Of a stretch of DNA of 64,000 nucleotides, positions 22,891 to 35,795 are shown one piece after another (the first letter of the stretch is position 1; every line of letters begins with the position of its first letter). Position numbers and translations under genes: made by a program. The notes below the pieces were generated by a model. The model had not been told where the DNA came from. It saw only the letters and a list, made by a program, of their open reading frames with translations, and searched no databases. This DNA is from Liriodendron chinense (taxonomy: Eukaryota; Streptophyta; Magnoliopsida; Magnoliales; Magnoliaceae), in contig ML058387.1 of NCBI GenBank assembly GCA_003013855.2, positions 5,146,001 to 5,210,000 on the forward strand, in the 5' to 3' direction.

Positions 22891-23073
22891 ACTCATTCGC
22901 TTGTAACAACAACATTATTATCACGAACTAAAAATATGGTCAATTCAATTGTAAGGCGAGTCAATTCATAAAAATAATAGACAGCAGTCAAAATATTTCA
23001 ATTCAATGATGGCTCATCAAATGATGTAACACCCGTACTTTTTAATACTTGAATATTGCCCCGTTAATCTATT

Positions 23074-23998
23074 GGCCCGTTTGGCGCAAAGGGATTAAGT
23101 GTTATTAACTGGGATGGAATTCATGAAGTGTCATGATTAACATTGTCAGTGGATTGCTGATGGATTTTCATGGAATTGGTGGATTGCTGAATCCTATTTC
23201 ACGTTTGGGATGGAGGAGAATCTCATCCAAACCGTTGAGTTGGCTTAGTGAGGAAGAAGACAAGGTAATGTGGAAAGCCTTTTATGGAAAGTTCTTGCGC
23301 TTGGGATGTTAGGTAGGGCCCATCGTGATGTTTATGAGAAATCTACCCCGTCCATCTGTTTTGATAGCTCATTTTAGGACATTCCGTAAAAAATGAGACA
23401 TATTCAAATCTAAAATGGGCCAAATGAGAGGAAACAGTGGGGAATCAATGACCATTGTTGAAAAGTTTGTATGGCCACAAAATCTGCTAATCAAGCTAAG
23501 TTTTTTTTTTTTTTTTTTTTTTTTTTGTATTTTCACTTCATCCCATTGAGAATGACCTTATAAACGGTTTAGATGGCATATAAAAATCAATATGGAGCCT
23601 AAAAAGGTTTCAATGGTTCCCTTTTATTCTCCCAATTTTTCCTCTCTGTGGCTCACTTGAGTTTTGGATCTGCCTTATTTTTGGTCGAATATCATAAAAT
23701 GGGCTCGCAAAATGAATGGACGGGGTGGATTTCTAACAAACATCACAATGGGCCCCACCTAGAATTCCAGCGTACCACTTCATTCAATAGGCCTTTCGAA
23801 ATTCGTATATGACAAATCATGTGGCAATCCCTCTTTTCGTGGATGGATATCCCTCGTGGATAGAGAAAGGTGCTAGCACAAAGTCCAAAGTAAAATAAGC
23901 TTTGGCATCTTGCAGCTCCAAACACGTTGGATTATTTTTTAAACCCATCCCACTAAATCTAACTTGATACAATTTAATTCTACGCACCAAACACCCCC
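23074..23998. mobile_element. Non-autonomous TIR element with nested MITE
   Basis: The left end ggcccgtttggcgcaaag is matched by the inverted right end tacgcaccaaacaccccc. The ends are of the gttTGG type common in hAT-like elements. A foldback MITE lies inside at about 23310-23765, with a poly-T run at about 23501-23526. There is no coding sequence. Confidence 0.6.
23310..23765. mobile_element. Foldback MITE nested in TIR element
   Basis: Arms agggcccatcgtgatgtttatg and the inverted aacaaacatcacaatggg frame the usual centre. It is of the same 'gatgtttatgagaaatc' subtype as 22030-22465. Confidence 0.75.
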
Positions 23999-24000
23999 TT

Positions 24001-24880
24001 AGTACATACTTGTGTGAGAATACATATAATATGTATTATACTCCACCACACGATTATTCACAAGACCTACCATCCCTCAAGTTTATAACATCCTTTTAGG
24101 CGATTCAATTCTAGATCACATTAATCTTACCATCCGTTTTAAATGGGCTGTTGTTGTGCGTTGATCAGTGGCCCACCATCCTAAATTCCAATCAAACGCT
24201 TAGCTATATTTCACACGTTGATACTCACGTGTGTATCCACAGTCACCTACGAAAGTTGAGTGTGCACGTGAGGTGTTTTACCAAAAAACGAAACTTCCAT
24301 TCTTCCGTAACAGCCTGGCAATCCAAGTGGGGCCTTCTCCTATTCTCTCGACCGTCGAATGAAAATCATCCCAACCCTTGGTTTTAGGGCAACCATCTCA
24401 CCTTCTCGCAAAAGATAATCTCGTAAAGAATATTTTTCCATTGTGGCGTGGGTGAAATCTCAACCGTCTCCCAGCTTCTAGAAGTCCTTCTAGTCGATCT
24501 CCAACGTCGATCCTAGGGAAACAAGAAACTTGTCTTGCTGCGATCTCGAGTTCTCATAAAGTATCTTCTTGAATCGCATTGTATCGTCGCATACATAAAA
24601 TCTCGCGCAATATCGAGATTTCATCAGTTTTGTCCCTACAGGCAGGTCCCACAGCATTCATTGGACAAATCCATGCCGTTCATGTTTATTAAATCTGATG
24701 ATCCACCATTAACGGTTGTATCATCTTCTCCGTCTGGTGAGAAAACCCACCATTTGGTTATGGGCCAAAAATGCAGATCAGAGACATCCATTCGGTGGCC
24801 CATTGCATCAGAAGTTCAGATGTAATGTTGGATTACAGTAATGCAATCGGAGTTTGATTATATCATCACAAAAATCTTGT
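24001..24880. other. No recognisable gene
   Basis: Short frames at 24151-24387 and 24535-24825 show no domain or splice structure that I can support. No repeat family was recognised. Confidence 0.45.
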
Positions 24881-27589
24881 AACTAATCTCTCGATTAGTT
24901 GTGCCAGAAGGCTCTGGAACGGATTAGAGGGGGGCTATATAAGCTCTCTTTACTTTCGGGAAAGCCCCTCTCAAAATCCTAAAAACGTGGAGAGTCGGCT
25001 GTTCCTTCTCGCTCTGCTCTGAGTCGGCTCGAGTCCAGCGAATTCGAGCTGGGGCTGCACCAACTCACCGAGTTCATCATTGTGATCGCCGAGTCGACTG
25101 GGGCGTGGTGCTGAGTCTGTTGTTCTGGTCCGGATCCGGAGTTTCATCTACACTCAGTTGAGAAGAGAAGCAGAAGAAGGAAGTAGGAAGCCAGGAGAGA
25201 GCGCTGGCCTGTCTGCCGAGTCGATCGGGTTGTTATTACGAGTTCAACAACGAATCTGCTCGTCTCTGGTTCATCATATCAGATCTGCTTCGGCTCCAGA
25301 AAAGAGCTGGTTGTCTAAGCTCCTCTGGATGTTATAACATAGAAGGGTCGAGTCTGCTGGAGGTTTTCCCTTACCGCTGAGCCAACTCAACTGTTTGCTT
25401 CCGAGTCCAGGATTGGTTGGACTGAATTCAGTCACCCAGACCTGGTGGATCGTGTGTAGAATCTGATTTGGGTCCAGCTTCAGCTAGGGTGGTGTTTCAA
25501 ACCACCATTGGAGCTTGAGTTCGAATTCGAGTTGAAAAAAGTTCGCATTTCATGTTACGGGGTTGACTCAGTTAGCCCAATGTGTCTGACAGCTAGTGGA
25601 TTTGTGTTAGGGCTGTTTTAGTTCATCTATATCAGGGGGCCAAGTTTGGTAGCCGATATCGAAAGGAGGAGGATCGGTTTAGCATCGAGTTGAGTCGGTA
25701 AGTGATCAGGTGCTGAGTTAAGAAATTAAGATTTCCAAATTCTAGTTTAAAGATCCGCCGATTTGAGTTTGAACTGGAGATTGATCCGCATCTGAGTCAA
25801 ATCGGATTTTGAAGTGAGTTAACCTCTCAAATTAAACTTCCTTTAGATTCGAATTTGAACTTAAATTAGGTTTAGTTGATTCTAATTTTGGGGATTTGAT
25901 TTTCCCTAAATTCCTCATTTTGGTCCACCTCACTTGGGCCGAGTTGAGATTGAGTTATCAACTAGGGAATTGGGGGTCCCCAAACACACCATTTCGATTC
26001 ACCTTGTCATGTATGGGGACCTAGTTTGCTGTTGAGTTGAGTCAACTTAGGTCATTGTGGTGAGTTGATCTCTCTAGCTCTCATTTGAGTTCTAATTGAA
26101 GTTATTTAGACTAATCAATTTTAAATTTTGATTTAAAGTATAGGGAAATTGCTTTTTCCCAAATTCAACTTCTATATCCATCCAAGTTGAGTTGAGTTAG
26201 GCATAGGTGTGGTTTTCCCCTTCTAGCTTTCCACCAACTTAATAGTTTAAGTTTAAATCTCGTTACTTGCTTAATATAAAACACATGTGGTAGTTAATTG
26301 TAAAATGAATTACTTTTTTGACTGATTCTTTAAATATATTGAATATTTGAATGACAAATGAATAAATCTTGCATGTTATGAACTCCTGTATGCTTTAAGC
26401 TATTTTATGTTGAACTAGTTGTTGCTACTTGAATAAGAATGGACTATTGTGTTCATGGTTTGATAATGGAGATATATTGTTTATGTGAGTTAGGAATGGA
26501 GTTGATTGTGGATTAGATTGTGACGCAGGGAGGACGTGGTAGGTCGATCACCGTCTCCCTAACCGATAGTTTCTCGAATCCACGAGAAGAAATAAAAGAT
26601 AAAAAGAGGAAATAAATTCCAAATAATTGATTTATTGATAATTGAATGAATAAAAACGGAATTACAATGCATATAAATAGGAAACTAAACCCTAGGTAAA
26701 GTATCAGAATCCAACTCCAACTAAAACTCCTAGAAAACTGCAGCTTACTATAAATAGTAAACTTACTATTTATAGAAGTCGTTCAATCCTACTAGAACTC
26801 TTGGTTTTCGGCCAAAAATAGAAAGTTTTCAAACGGCCTCAACCACGCCGTTCTACTAAATATTCTAAGCCCTTTTCATGTTGGGCACAAACTCTAAAAC
26901 CATACGGATGCAAAGTTATGATCGAATTAAAACTTACTATAAATAGTAAAACTGAAAATAAACTAGCTTAATGACCGTCGATACGGTCGATTCTCGCGAT
27001 TCCGGGTTGGGCAACCCGGCGTAGGGTTGGTTGGCTAAAGTAGCTCGAGCTACCCCAAATTGATATATTATACGTCCCATAACTCATCCCGGATTGTGAG
27101 ATACAACCGATTTACGGTCCTGACGGTCCGGATCACTTTCGACCCCGAACGGTCTTCTTTTGCTCCATCTGGGCCATGAAATAATCAGCGACCCGTTCTA
27201 CATCAGATTGCTACTCGAAGATTTGGGGTTAATTTGACACTTTATGGTAGATTTTATGAAAATTTAATATTGGATGAGGGAAGTCATGTATGATGGAAAT
27301 TGTCCTCCAACTAGTGACCTTTTCGGAATTTATTGAATAATATATTATTGTAGACTTACTATCATATGGAGAATTTGTGCCTATATGGCTTTGGAGTTGA
27401 TTGTGGATTAGATTGCTACTCGATAACCTCGAATGGTTTTTGGGCCAATGTGGCTTTTGTGGAACTATTTTGGTATAAGTTTGTGATTGTAAGTTCTACT
27501 TGTTGAATCTCAATGGGCCACTAGTAATAGATATTTATGGTATTTCAAACATTACTTTAATCCTTAGAATGTTATGTAATCTCATTAAG
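24881..27589 (+). mobile_element. Probable LTR/leader of a gypsy-type element (unresolved)
   Basis: A core-promoter-like gggctatataagctctc (about 24934-24950) is followed by about 1.3 kb rich in gagtcgactc/gagttgagtc words and then AT-rich sequence, with no coding frame. The style matches long chromovirus-type LTRs, but no second LTR, PBS or domains were found. The solo LTR 26521-27205 is nested in it. The phrase ggagttgattgtggattagattgctactcga occurs on both sides (about 26500 and 27390), a local tandem duplication. Confidence 0.35.
26521..27205 (-). mobile_element. Solo LTR, 685 bp, minus orientation
   Basis: The ends are TG...CA with the perfect 5-bp duplication gattg (26516-26520 and 27206-27210). 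The empty sequence (agattgctactcga) is present at about 27402 in the local duplicate. Read on the minus strand it ends ...cctccctgcgtca, like the LTR end at 48924-49080 that is followed by a PBS, which gives its orientation. It carries three copies of actataaatagta or its complement. Confidence 0.75.
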
Positions 27590-27734
27590 GGCCTGTTTGT
27601 TAAATTTAAAGCCCGAAGTTTGAACCCTGAAATCAGAATCTGAAGACAGAAGACTAGTATTGAATTTAGAGTAACCTATTTGTTAACTAAAGTTTTAAAT
27701 TTTTAAAATATGTTAATGTGACACATTTGCCCCC

Positions 27735-28275
27735 ACCCACCTCGGTGTATTCGAATTGTGTATTGACTATGCCAGTAGGCCCAGCTATTGAACAGTGTTG
27801 TGTGGCCTCCATCATACTATATGTGTTTTATCCACGTCGTCCATCCATTTTTTCCAAACCATTTTAGGTAATGACCCTAAAAATGAGGATGGTCCAAATC
27901 TCATTTGAACCATAACTTTCATGGCCCATTAATGGTCAATCACATGTACTATGGTTCATCTGGGATTTGGATCAAGATGATATTTGTGTGGTCTCTTCAT
28001 CTAGGTGTTTGTGACCTTATCAACAGGTGGGATGGAAAATAAACATTCTGGTGGAGTCCATGAAGTTTTTAATGCTGATGATTCAATCATAATGGTTTCC
28101 TATGGTGTGGTCCACCTAAGATTTAAGCCCGCTTCATTTATGGGATTATACCCTAAAATGAGCTTTCAAAATGGTTGGACAGAGTGGATTTAAGGCACAT
28201 ACATCACTATACGCCCCATGGTCAAGGGTCCCACCCACCTCCGTGGATCCAGGGTCTCACCTAATCCACTCCCGC
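27735..28275. mobile_element. Foldback MITE (ggagtggattaggtgag subtype)
   Basis: The right terminus gggtctcacctaatccactc is clear and matches the terminus family at 13991 and 21568. The left arm is more diverged. Confidence 0.7.
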
Positions 28276-28795
28276 TAGTGACGCCTGAGTAGCAAGATTT
28301 GCTAATGAAGTGACGTCATTAGTTCTATGGGGCCCATCATGATTTATGTGTTATATCCACATTGTTCATCCATTCAGAGAGATCATTTTAGAGCATGAGC
28401 CAAAGAATGAGTGAGATCCAAAAGCTCAAGTGGACCCCACCACGTAAAATAGTGGGGATTGAACCCTACCATTGAAAACTTCTTAAGAGCCGTAGAAGGT
28501 TTTGATCAAGCTGATATTTGTGTTTTCTTTCTTCCATGTCTTTATTAACTTACGAACCGGATTGAATCTCAAAAAAATATATGGTGGGACCTAGGAAGGT
28601 TTTAATGGTGGGAGTCATTGTCCCACTTGAGCTTTAGATCTGCCTCATTCTTTCTCTTGTGCCCTAAAATGATCTCTCAAAATAGATGGAAGGCGTGGAT
28701 ACAACACATATCACAGTGGGGCCCACAAAATTTGATGACGTGACTTCAGTAGGAATCTCGCTGCTCACATTGTAGTAGCTATAGGTGTCCTAAAT
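28276..28795. mobile_element. Foldback MITE (gagtagcaaga/gacgtca subtype)
   Basis: The left end tgagtagcaagatttgctaa with gaagtgacgtcat, and the right end with atgacgtgacttcagtagg, are inverted. It is the same subtype as 35217-35768 and 37550-37997. Confidence 0.75.
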
Positions 28796-28849
28796 CTGGC
28801 CGGGATTCAGTAATACCCCGAATCTAGCTAGAGGCACACGATAGTGTTA

Positions 28850-29300
28850 ATGAGGGTAGTGTCAAAGGGCTCTGTGGGGCCTACCGTGATGTATATGTTT
28901 TATCCATACCATCCATCAAGTTTTTCATATCATTTTAGGGAACAAAAAAAAATAAGGCATATCTAAGGCTCAAGTAGGCCACACTACAAGAAATAGTGGA
29001 AATTGGGTGCCTACCATTGAAAACTTCTTAGGGACACAAAAGGCTCTGATGAAGCTGAATTTTCTGTTTTCCCTTCATCTCGGTTTTTGTGACCTTATGA
29101 ATAGGTTAAATGGCAAATGAACTTTACAGTGGACCCTAAAAAGGTTTTAATGGTAGTCGTTCTATTCCCACTGCTTCTTGTGGTGGGGTTAACCTGAGCA
29201 TTCAACATGGTTCATTTTTTGAGACATGCTTTAGAACTATATAAAAAATTGATGGACAGTGTGGATCTAACACAAATCATGGTCGGCTTAAAGAAGTGCT
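28850..29300. mobile_element. Foldback MITE
   Basis: The left arm ctctgtggggcctaccgtga and the right arm gatggacagtgtgg...aatcatgg are inverted around a typical centre. Confidence 0.7.
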
Positions 29301-29618
29301 TCACGTTAAAATTGGGTTATATATTACGCAAAGGAGACAATCCCTCTTGCGGCGGTGGGCAATTTTGGATTTTTTTAAAAGAGTCGCGGAGCGCATTCTG
29401 GATTCACTATTAAGTTAGACCTCCGTTGTCGAAAAAATTCGACAAAAAATCGCAAAGCGCTTTCCATGTTCGATGTTAACAAACAACAATAAACGCGGAA
29501 TGTTTTTAGATTTCACATTAAGTTAAAATTTTCAACGTTAACAAACAAGTCCTAAGTCTTATAGGCCGGGGATGGTGGTATGAAACACTATGCCAGAGCT
29601 GTCGATGTAATATCCACG

Positions 29619-31480
29619 ATTTCTCGATTATTTATTTGGTATTTTATTTAATTTAAAAACTTGGATTGAAATTTATGAAATTAAAACAATAATAATTGGA
29701 TGTGTGTAAGGTTGATAACATGGTTGAAAGGTGTCCATTTTAAATAATTTAGAAAAGTGAAATTTTAAGTTACATTTTTATGTACATAAATTTTAGTAAT
29801 TCATTTTAAATTATTTGTATCATCGGTGGAATAGATCTGAGCCATAGATTGATGAATTAAATAATGTAGAATCCAATAGTGTAATCTGATCAACCCAGAT
29901 CCAATTATAAGTCCTTTAATCAGGGTCGTTTATCCTTAGTTTGATATTTGTGGCCCGCTGAATCGATCAAACCGAGTTTCGTTCCATTGAAATCATAAAA
30001 TGACCTTAGAAGAACGTAGCCGTTGAAATTCTTATTGGACTTTGATTAAGTCGTTAAACCTTATCCTAACACCAAACCAATGATAAAAGTGAACCTCCGT
30101 GATTTATTTCAATTGGTGTGTCAGTTAGCCGTGAGATTTTTCCCACACTTTTTTTTATAGCATTTTAATCATCCATGTGAAATTTCATCACTGGATGATC
30201 TTCCGAGACCATTAAATCGAAGATTTATTGTGTAGGGCCATGTGGACCACCAATCAAAGTGAAATCACTTATGAACGACCTTTTTCATATGCTTAGGTGA
30301 CCTATTGGATTAGATTCCATCGTAAGGTCCTAGATATGTCCATGTGAACTGAGAAGTACTGAAGTCATGTGACGTACCAATTCAAAATCTAAATTTTAAG
30401 ATATAGTTATTGTAGTTTGTTAGGGAGAGATTTTTATATTGGTTGTGGACCATTTATCTTTGTTTATGAACGTTGGTGTGTGTCTAGATTTTGTGTATTC
30501 TAGAATTTTTAAGATGGCCTATGTTTTCATGTTTTCAGAGTTTTGAACCGAGGTGTATCCACCATCCATTGCATTTTTGATCAATTATTCATAAACTAGT
30601 AGGAAAAATGGAAAGTTAATGGTCCATTATCTAATCCATGACTACCTTAACCTATGGTGCATACCACTTTACACAACACTCAACGATCGTAATTTAATCC
30701 CACCTTGAAGTGGTCAACCTTATCCTTAGAAACTAACCACCTTAAGTTGTGGTGTTTACCACCATTTAACATTTTTATGTTCTTATTAGATCATGGGTGT
30801 GGACACTACCAAAATTTTCCAAATTCACACCACTTTATCAGTTTTTCGAGGCCGATGTCATAAAGGTCTCGGATTTGTGAAAGGTGGGCCTGATTTCAAG
30901 ATGTTACACATCCATTCTAGAGCGTTTATTTAGGCTAACTCTTATATAGATCATGATGTGTTCATCCACTGACCCTTTAACCTAAGAGTTTACCCACTAC
31001 TTGTTGTATTGATCCTCTGTGTGATGGACGTCTTGGATCCAAAAAGAGACCACTAGGTAGACTACTAGAAAATTACTTCTATTTCCACCACAAATATTTA
31101 TGTTTTATAAGCTAATGGACTTTATTTAAATTCTCGTAAGAGAGTCCTATTTTACCACTTCTACATTTACGACCAAGTCTTAACTATCCCATCACATTCA
31201 TCATCAACCGCTTCAAATCCCTACTATCAATTATCATCATCTATTATCATCATCATACAACCGTTGATTGGGAGGAAGGATATGGTCGGATTCTATTTTA
31301 TAGTGGGCCGGAGATTGATTTTCTTTGTTATTTTCGTCTTCAAAATCTTAGATCGGATTGACGACTGGTGAGTTTAGGGAGATACTCACTTCATTTCATT
31401 GGTTAATTTACGCATTTGTTTTGTTTAGTAGATCATGTACATTACTTTGATTAAATCCATGGCATTCATCATGTATTTCA
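29619..31480 (+). mobile_element. Probable long LTR of a gypsy (chromovirus-like) element
   Basis: It begins tgtaatatccacgatttctcg, similar in style to tgtaatgccccgaattttcg at 49109. It runs through AT-rich non-coding sequence to a ggtgagtttagggagatactc segment. The same-strand RNase H/integrase relic lies 300 bp further on, so the interior has lost gag, protease and RT. No second LTR confirms the ends. Confidence 0.4.
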
Positions 31481-31789
31481 GTTCACGTTTGCTTGTGGGC
31501 CCAGATTTAAAAGGAATCTGACATTTAAGTGGGCCAAGGTGGGAGAAATAGATCCAACTATTAGAAAACAATAAAAGTCACTACCTCATTTCTACAATAT
31601 GAAATATGCACAAAATCATATTGTTGGGTAGGCCAAAGGTCAAAACACCCAGTGGATGGAGTGGATTACTTAACTAGGCCCCACATTGTGATTAAAAAAA
31701 TAATAATAATTAAGAGGCTGCGAACCAGCCGCTGTCTAGAGAGCACCGTTGGCCAACAACGTCACCATGTGCGCTGACGCACGTTGAGG

Positions 31790-32640
31790 GAGTTCCCAAC
31801 ATTATGTAGACCAATTTTATCTCAAGAGGGCAAGCCCATAGCCTTTTACAAGGAGAAGCTTATTGAGGCTAGAAAGAAGCGGTTCACGTATGAAACAAGC
31901 TGTATGCCGTGGTACTAGCCCTTTATCATTGGCAACACTACGTTATTCAGAGGGAGTTCGTTCTTTTCATCGACCACAGGCTCTGAAATTTATTAATAGC
32001 CGAACTAATGTAAACAGTGTACATGCTAGATGAGTCTCATTTTTGCAGGAGTTTACGTTCGTGTTGAAACATAAGTCTGGCTAGCAAAACAAGGTTTCGA
32101 ATGCATTGAGTTGTCGAGCCGCTCTTTTTGTCACCATGACCAATGAGGTTGTTGGTTTCGACTGCCTCAGGAAGTTATATGCCAAAGACGAGGACTTTAA
32201 GGACAAAGGATTGTGAAATAAAGAAGGCCACCCTGGCAATTTCCACATCCAAGATGGGTTCCTGTTCTACGGGAATCCTTCGTACATCCCGCAGGGGAAG
32301 ATAATGGCCTTGGAGGCCATTTAGGATGCGACAAGACGAAGGCCTTAGGGGAAGAACGATACTATTGGCTTCACCTAGGCCGTGATGTGGGGAAGATGGT
32401 GCAGTGGTACCATGTTTGTCAATCCTCCAAGGGACATTTTCAAAACACATGACCCTACGCCCCATTACTCATTCCTAAAGGTCCTTGGGAAGATATCTCG
32501 ATGGATTTTGTTTTGGGTCTCCCATGAACGCAACGCGGCATGGATTCCTTGTTCATGGTGGTAGACAGGTTTTCAAAGAAGACTCACTTCATTCCCTGCA
32601 AGAAGACATACGATGCGACGAATGTAGAGAGGAAGGGAAG
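31790..32640 (+). pseudogene. Ty3/gypsy RNase H-integrase fragment
   Basis: Broken frames read LSQEGKPIAFYKEKL (RNase H) near 31820, FVLKHKSG near 32055, an integrase N-terminal zinc region near 32330-32430 and [22 protein letters not shown] (start of the integrase core) near 32490-32560. Stop codons and shifts are frequent. The wording is chromovirus-like. It stops abruptly at about 32640, before the rest of the catalytic core, and runs into LTR-like sequence. Confidence 0.8.
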
Positions 32641-32649
32641 AGGGAGCTG

Positions 32650-33215
32650 AAGACTAATAAAAAAGGCTAGCCAATTGCCTCTGTCGACCAGTCGGCCTTG
32701 CCCATTTACCAGCCGAATTTCGACTGAGAACCAACCCAATGATCTAGACGATTTGGGTCATTGTCGATCGGTTGACGGTCCCTCGTTGACCGACCGAATA
32801 TCACATGATTCGGATAGTTTTAGGCAAAAAATCTTCGGCCAGTTATGAGGACTCTCGACCGGCCGGCCTCACCCGTTGACCGGCCGACACCCATGCATTG
32901 ACTAGCCGATGACCCTCACCGACTGGCCGACTGCACTCCGCAGTTTTTGCATGAAAAATAGGTTCTTTCTGTTTTTTAATAAGATTTTTTCTAGTCTTGT
33001 TTCTAGGTTTTCTTTTGTGCTTAAGAATATATAAACTCATTTTAATTCATTCTTAAGCATTCGATTGTCATTATTTTTAATTCTTCTTTTTCTTCATGGA
33101 TTTGAAGATTTTTGGTTGTGGAGTCCTAAAAGCTCCAGATTCCGAGTGGTTATCCGTAAGAGAGACAGTGATTGATCGATCTCACAGCATATATGCCTGC
33201 ACCATTTTCTTTAGA
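32650..33215 (+). mobile_element. LTR-like segment with gaccggcc repeats
   Basis: Between 32690 and 32935 short CG-rich words (cgaccggccggcc, ttgaccggccgac, cgactggccgac) recur at irregular spacing. They are followed by an aagaatatataaactc TATA region (about 33024-33040) and a pyrimidine-rich leader. This is the layout of an LTR U3/R region and suits the 3' LTR of the preceding gypsy relic. Ends are not defined. Confidence 0.45.
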
Positions 33216-33664
33216 GGACCACCAACTATAGGTTAGCGAACTCGGTCCATGTAACATGCAACCCGTGAGAAGCTATCCCCTGGCCAGCTTGGAAGATAGA
33301 GAGCTGAGGCTATCGATACACATGAGGACTGTAAAGAACGTCCCTATGATGTCCAATGGGCATAACTTCATGCTAAGGATGATCATGGTCATCAGATTTT
33401 GCTTAATTATGATTGGTTAGCAACTCTCCTCCATCACGTCGAAGAGATAGTCGGGAATTCCCAGTTGCAAGTTTCAAAGGAGGACGAAGATGAGACCGTA
33501 AGTTCCTGAATTGGTAGTCCTTCATGATCTTGGGATATATCAGGACCATGCAATTGAGGCCATTGCACAAATTCATGTATTTAAAAGAATTAGAGTTAGG
33601 AAGCGAAATGATCAAATAAAGTAGTATCAATAGTTATGATACAACCAATTTTTTTCCGGCCAAC
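33216..33664. other. No recognisable gene
   Basis: It may be a residual internal or flanking part of the gypsy element. No domain could be recognised in any frame. Confidence 0.4.
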
Positions 33665-33880
33665 ATGTCGTGATTAGTATGCAATCCAAGGAAAATGTGC
33701 ACAAGATGATGATCACACTCAGATATCAGTATACAATAATATCAAAATCAATGAACAGCCAATGGTACGAGTTGTAAGACTACTCGTGTGGCCCACCCAA
33801 TGAGCGACCTAATTTTTTTGTCAGGCGATGATCATAGTGCAGCTGTCCCCTTGTACGGATTGGATATTCTACAATTGTGA
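33665..33880 (+). repeat. Paralogous block copy D (3' part only)
   Basis: The words atatcaaaatcaatgaacagc, gtgtggcccacccaatga and ggattggatatt match copy A 8670-8800 and copy B 38875-39000 in the same order. Only the end of the block remains. It sits immediately upstream of copy B, suggesting a tandem arrangement D-B. Confidence 0.6.
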
Positions 33881-34436
33881 CATGTTGGTGGGCCTAAAGG
33901 GCCCACACGACAGCGCAACCCATTTGGGCTGGACTTGGGCTCACATCATTGTAGCTTGCCATGTCCCGTTCCCCACTCACTAAGCATGAATCTTGCATGT
34001 AGACTATTTCTCTCCATTTTTCTAAGTGTGTGGCCCACCTTCAGAAATAGGGATGTGATTGGTTTTCCATCTGGCCAGGTCTAGCCGGGCCCATCAGAAT
34101 CATGGCACATTTCCAGAGAGAGAGAGAGAGAGAGAGTCCTGGGCCAGCTATAGGGTCAGTGCACCAGTAGAACTGTCCCTCATCAGTACTAATGCCGTGG
34201 GCTAGAGAAAGATACATGTAGAGAGAAGGATTCCACAGTAGTGGGCACTTTTGTGCACATGCTCCTTGTGGCCCCACTCTCCTTCTCGAACGCCTGGGTG
34301 AACCCATCAAAATTCGGTAACCAGGGGCCCATTTTGCATGCAACTATAATGCTTGATAGGAGGAATGTGGCAAAGGTCCACATTTTACTGAAAGGATCTC
34401 CAAATCTGAAAAGTTTTGGGGCATGGTTCATCTAGT
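33881..34436. other. Intergenic sequence, (GA)n at about 34116
   Basis: A ga run lies at 34117-34136. Sequence like tctagccgggccc suggests a decayed hAT fragment. No gene is supported. Confidence 0.4.
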
Positions 34437-34673
34437 GGAGTCATCAGACTAATGGTTTCTATGTGGTCAACTTGGGCTTTGGATCTGCCTCATTTTTGGG
34501 CTCATACCTTAAAATGATATGAGAAAAAGGGATGAACGGTGTGGATAAACAGATACATCACAGTGGGCCCCTACACAGATCTGCTCGTTCATGGCTAGAG
34601 ATACATCACGGTGGGCCCCACACAGATCTGCCCGTTGGTGGCTAGAGACGGGCGGGGGTAGACGCAATCCGCT
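34437..34673. mobile_element. Foldback MITE fragments (right arms, repeated)
   Basis: The right arm ending atacatcacagtgggcccc...acagatctgc is followed about 55 bp later by a second partial copy with the same words. The terminal gacgcaatccgcttccc abuts copy B. Confidence 0.6.
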
Positions 34674-35216
34674 TCCCGCATTTATATTTGTGAACTCAGG
34701 CGGAGCAATCTGCACCCAGAATGCTACTCTTTAAACTCTACTATGAATGAATGGTGAATTTCTGGCCCATAATCCAGTGATCTAAACCGTTGATCCCACA
34801 TGAAAGAAAAATCTCGCAGATTAAATGACCATTAAAAATTTGCCATGTTTAGCTGACGTATTTTCTGTCTTAACTCTCTATTTTCTGGTCATCAACAAAG
34901 GTTCATGATTTTTTATATGGGAATTTTTATTTATTGTATTAATCCTAAGTGAACCTATTTTATCAGCGGTTTGGATCAATGAATCACACATCCACTCATT
35001 GCTACTGCTATGTCTTTCTTGAACTTTGCTAAGACCAAAGGGGACCTGTAGACTTGGCCACAAGTGTCCACCTGGCATATATGGAAAAGATCCAAGCGCT
35101 CCATCAGGTGGGCCACACCATGTGTACACAACCTTGCCCAAAAATCAAGCTGTTCAACTCATCATGTGTTCTGCCAATGTACTTAAATAAGGGATGGCTT
35201 AAAAAGTAGAGTTCCC

Positions 35217-35768
35217 GGACGCGGATTACCTACTGACAGGTTGAGGAGCCAATCTCGCTGACGTCACCATGGTACATGGACCTCAGCTTGATGTATGTTT
35301 TGTATCCACACCGTCCATTAATTTGGAGAGATCATTTTAAGGCATGACACAGAGAATGAGGCTGATCGAAAGCTCAAGTGGACCCCACCACAGAAAACAG
35401 TGGGGATAGTGGCATCCACTGTTGAAAACTTCTTAGGGGCCATAGAAGTTTTGAATCAAGCTGATATTTGTGTTTTCCCTTCCTCGGTGTCTGTGTGAGC
35501 TTATTAACAGGTTGGATCTCAAATAAACATCATGATGGGCCTAAGAAGTTTTCAACGGTGGATGTCACTGTCCCCACTGTTTCCTGTGGTGGGTCCACTT
35601 GAGCTTTGGATCTGCCTCATTATTTGAGTCATGCCCTAAAATAGTCTCTCCAAATGGATGGACGGTGTGGATACAATACATTACATCATTCTGAGGCCCA
35701 CATAACATGGTGACGTTACTCCAGTAGCGAGATTCGCTACTCAACCTGTCAGTAGCCAATCCGCGTCC
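35217..35768. mobile_element. Foldback MULE-type MITE with 9-bp TSD, 552 bp
   Basis: The ends are ggacgcggatt and aatccgcgtcc. The duplication agagttccc is perfect at 35208-35216 and 35769-35777, and single in copy A (about 1539-1547) and copy C. The arms continue inverted past ctactgacaggttgag and gacgtca to the shared mid-element words, so the whole element folds back. It is non-coding. Confidence 0.92.
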
Positions 35769-35795
35769 AGAGTTCCCCAACATCCACGTATTTCC

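Larger units (their letters stand above)
27590..29562. mobile_element. TIR element carrying three MITEs
   Basis: Ends gggcctgtttgttaaat and the inverted aacaaacaagtcc mark an old non-autonomous element of the gtttgtt type. Most of its length is three foldback MITEs side by side (about 27735-28275, 28276-28795, 28850-29300). The remaining sequence (29340-29560) contains cgcggagcgc/gcaaagcgc words and no gene. Confidence 0.55.

Noticed and set aside
24881..26260. Protein-coding gene starting after the tatataa-like promoter
   Set aside because: No frame of useful length follows. The gagtc-rich text reads as LTR/leader sequence.
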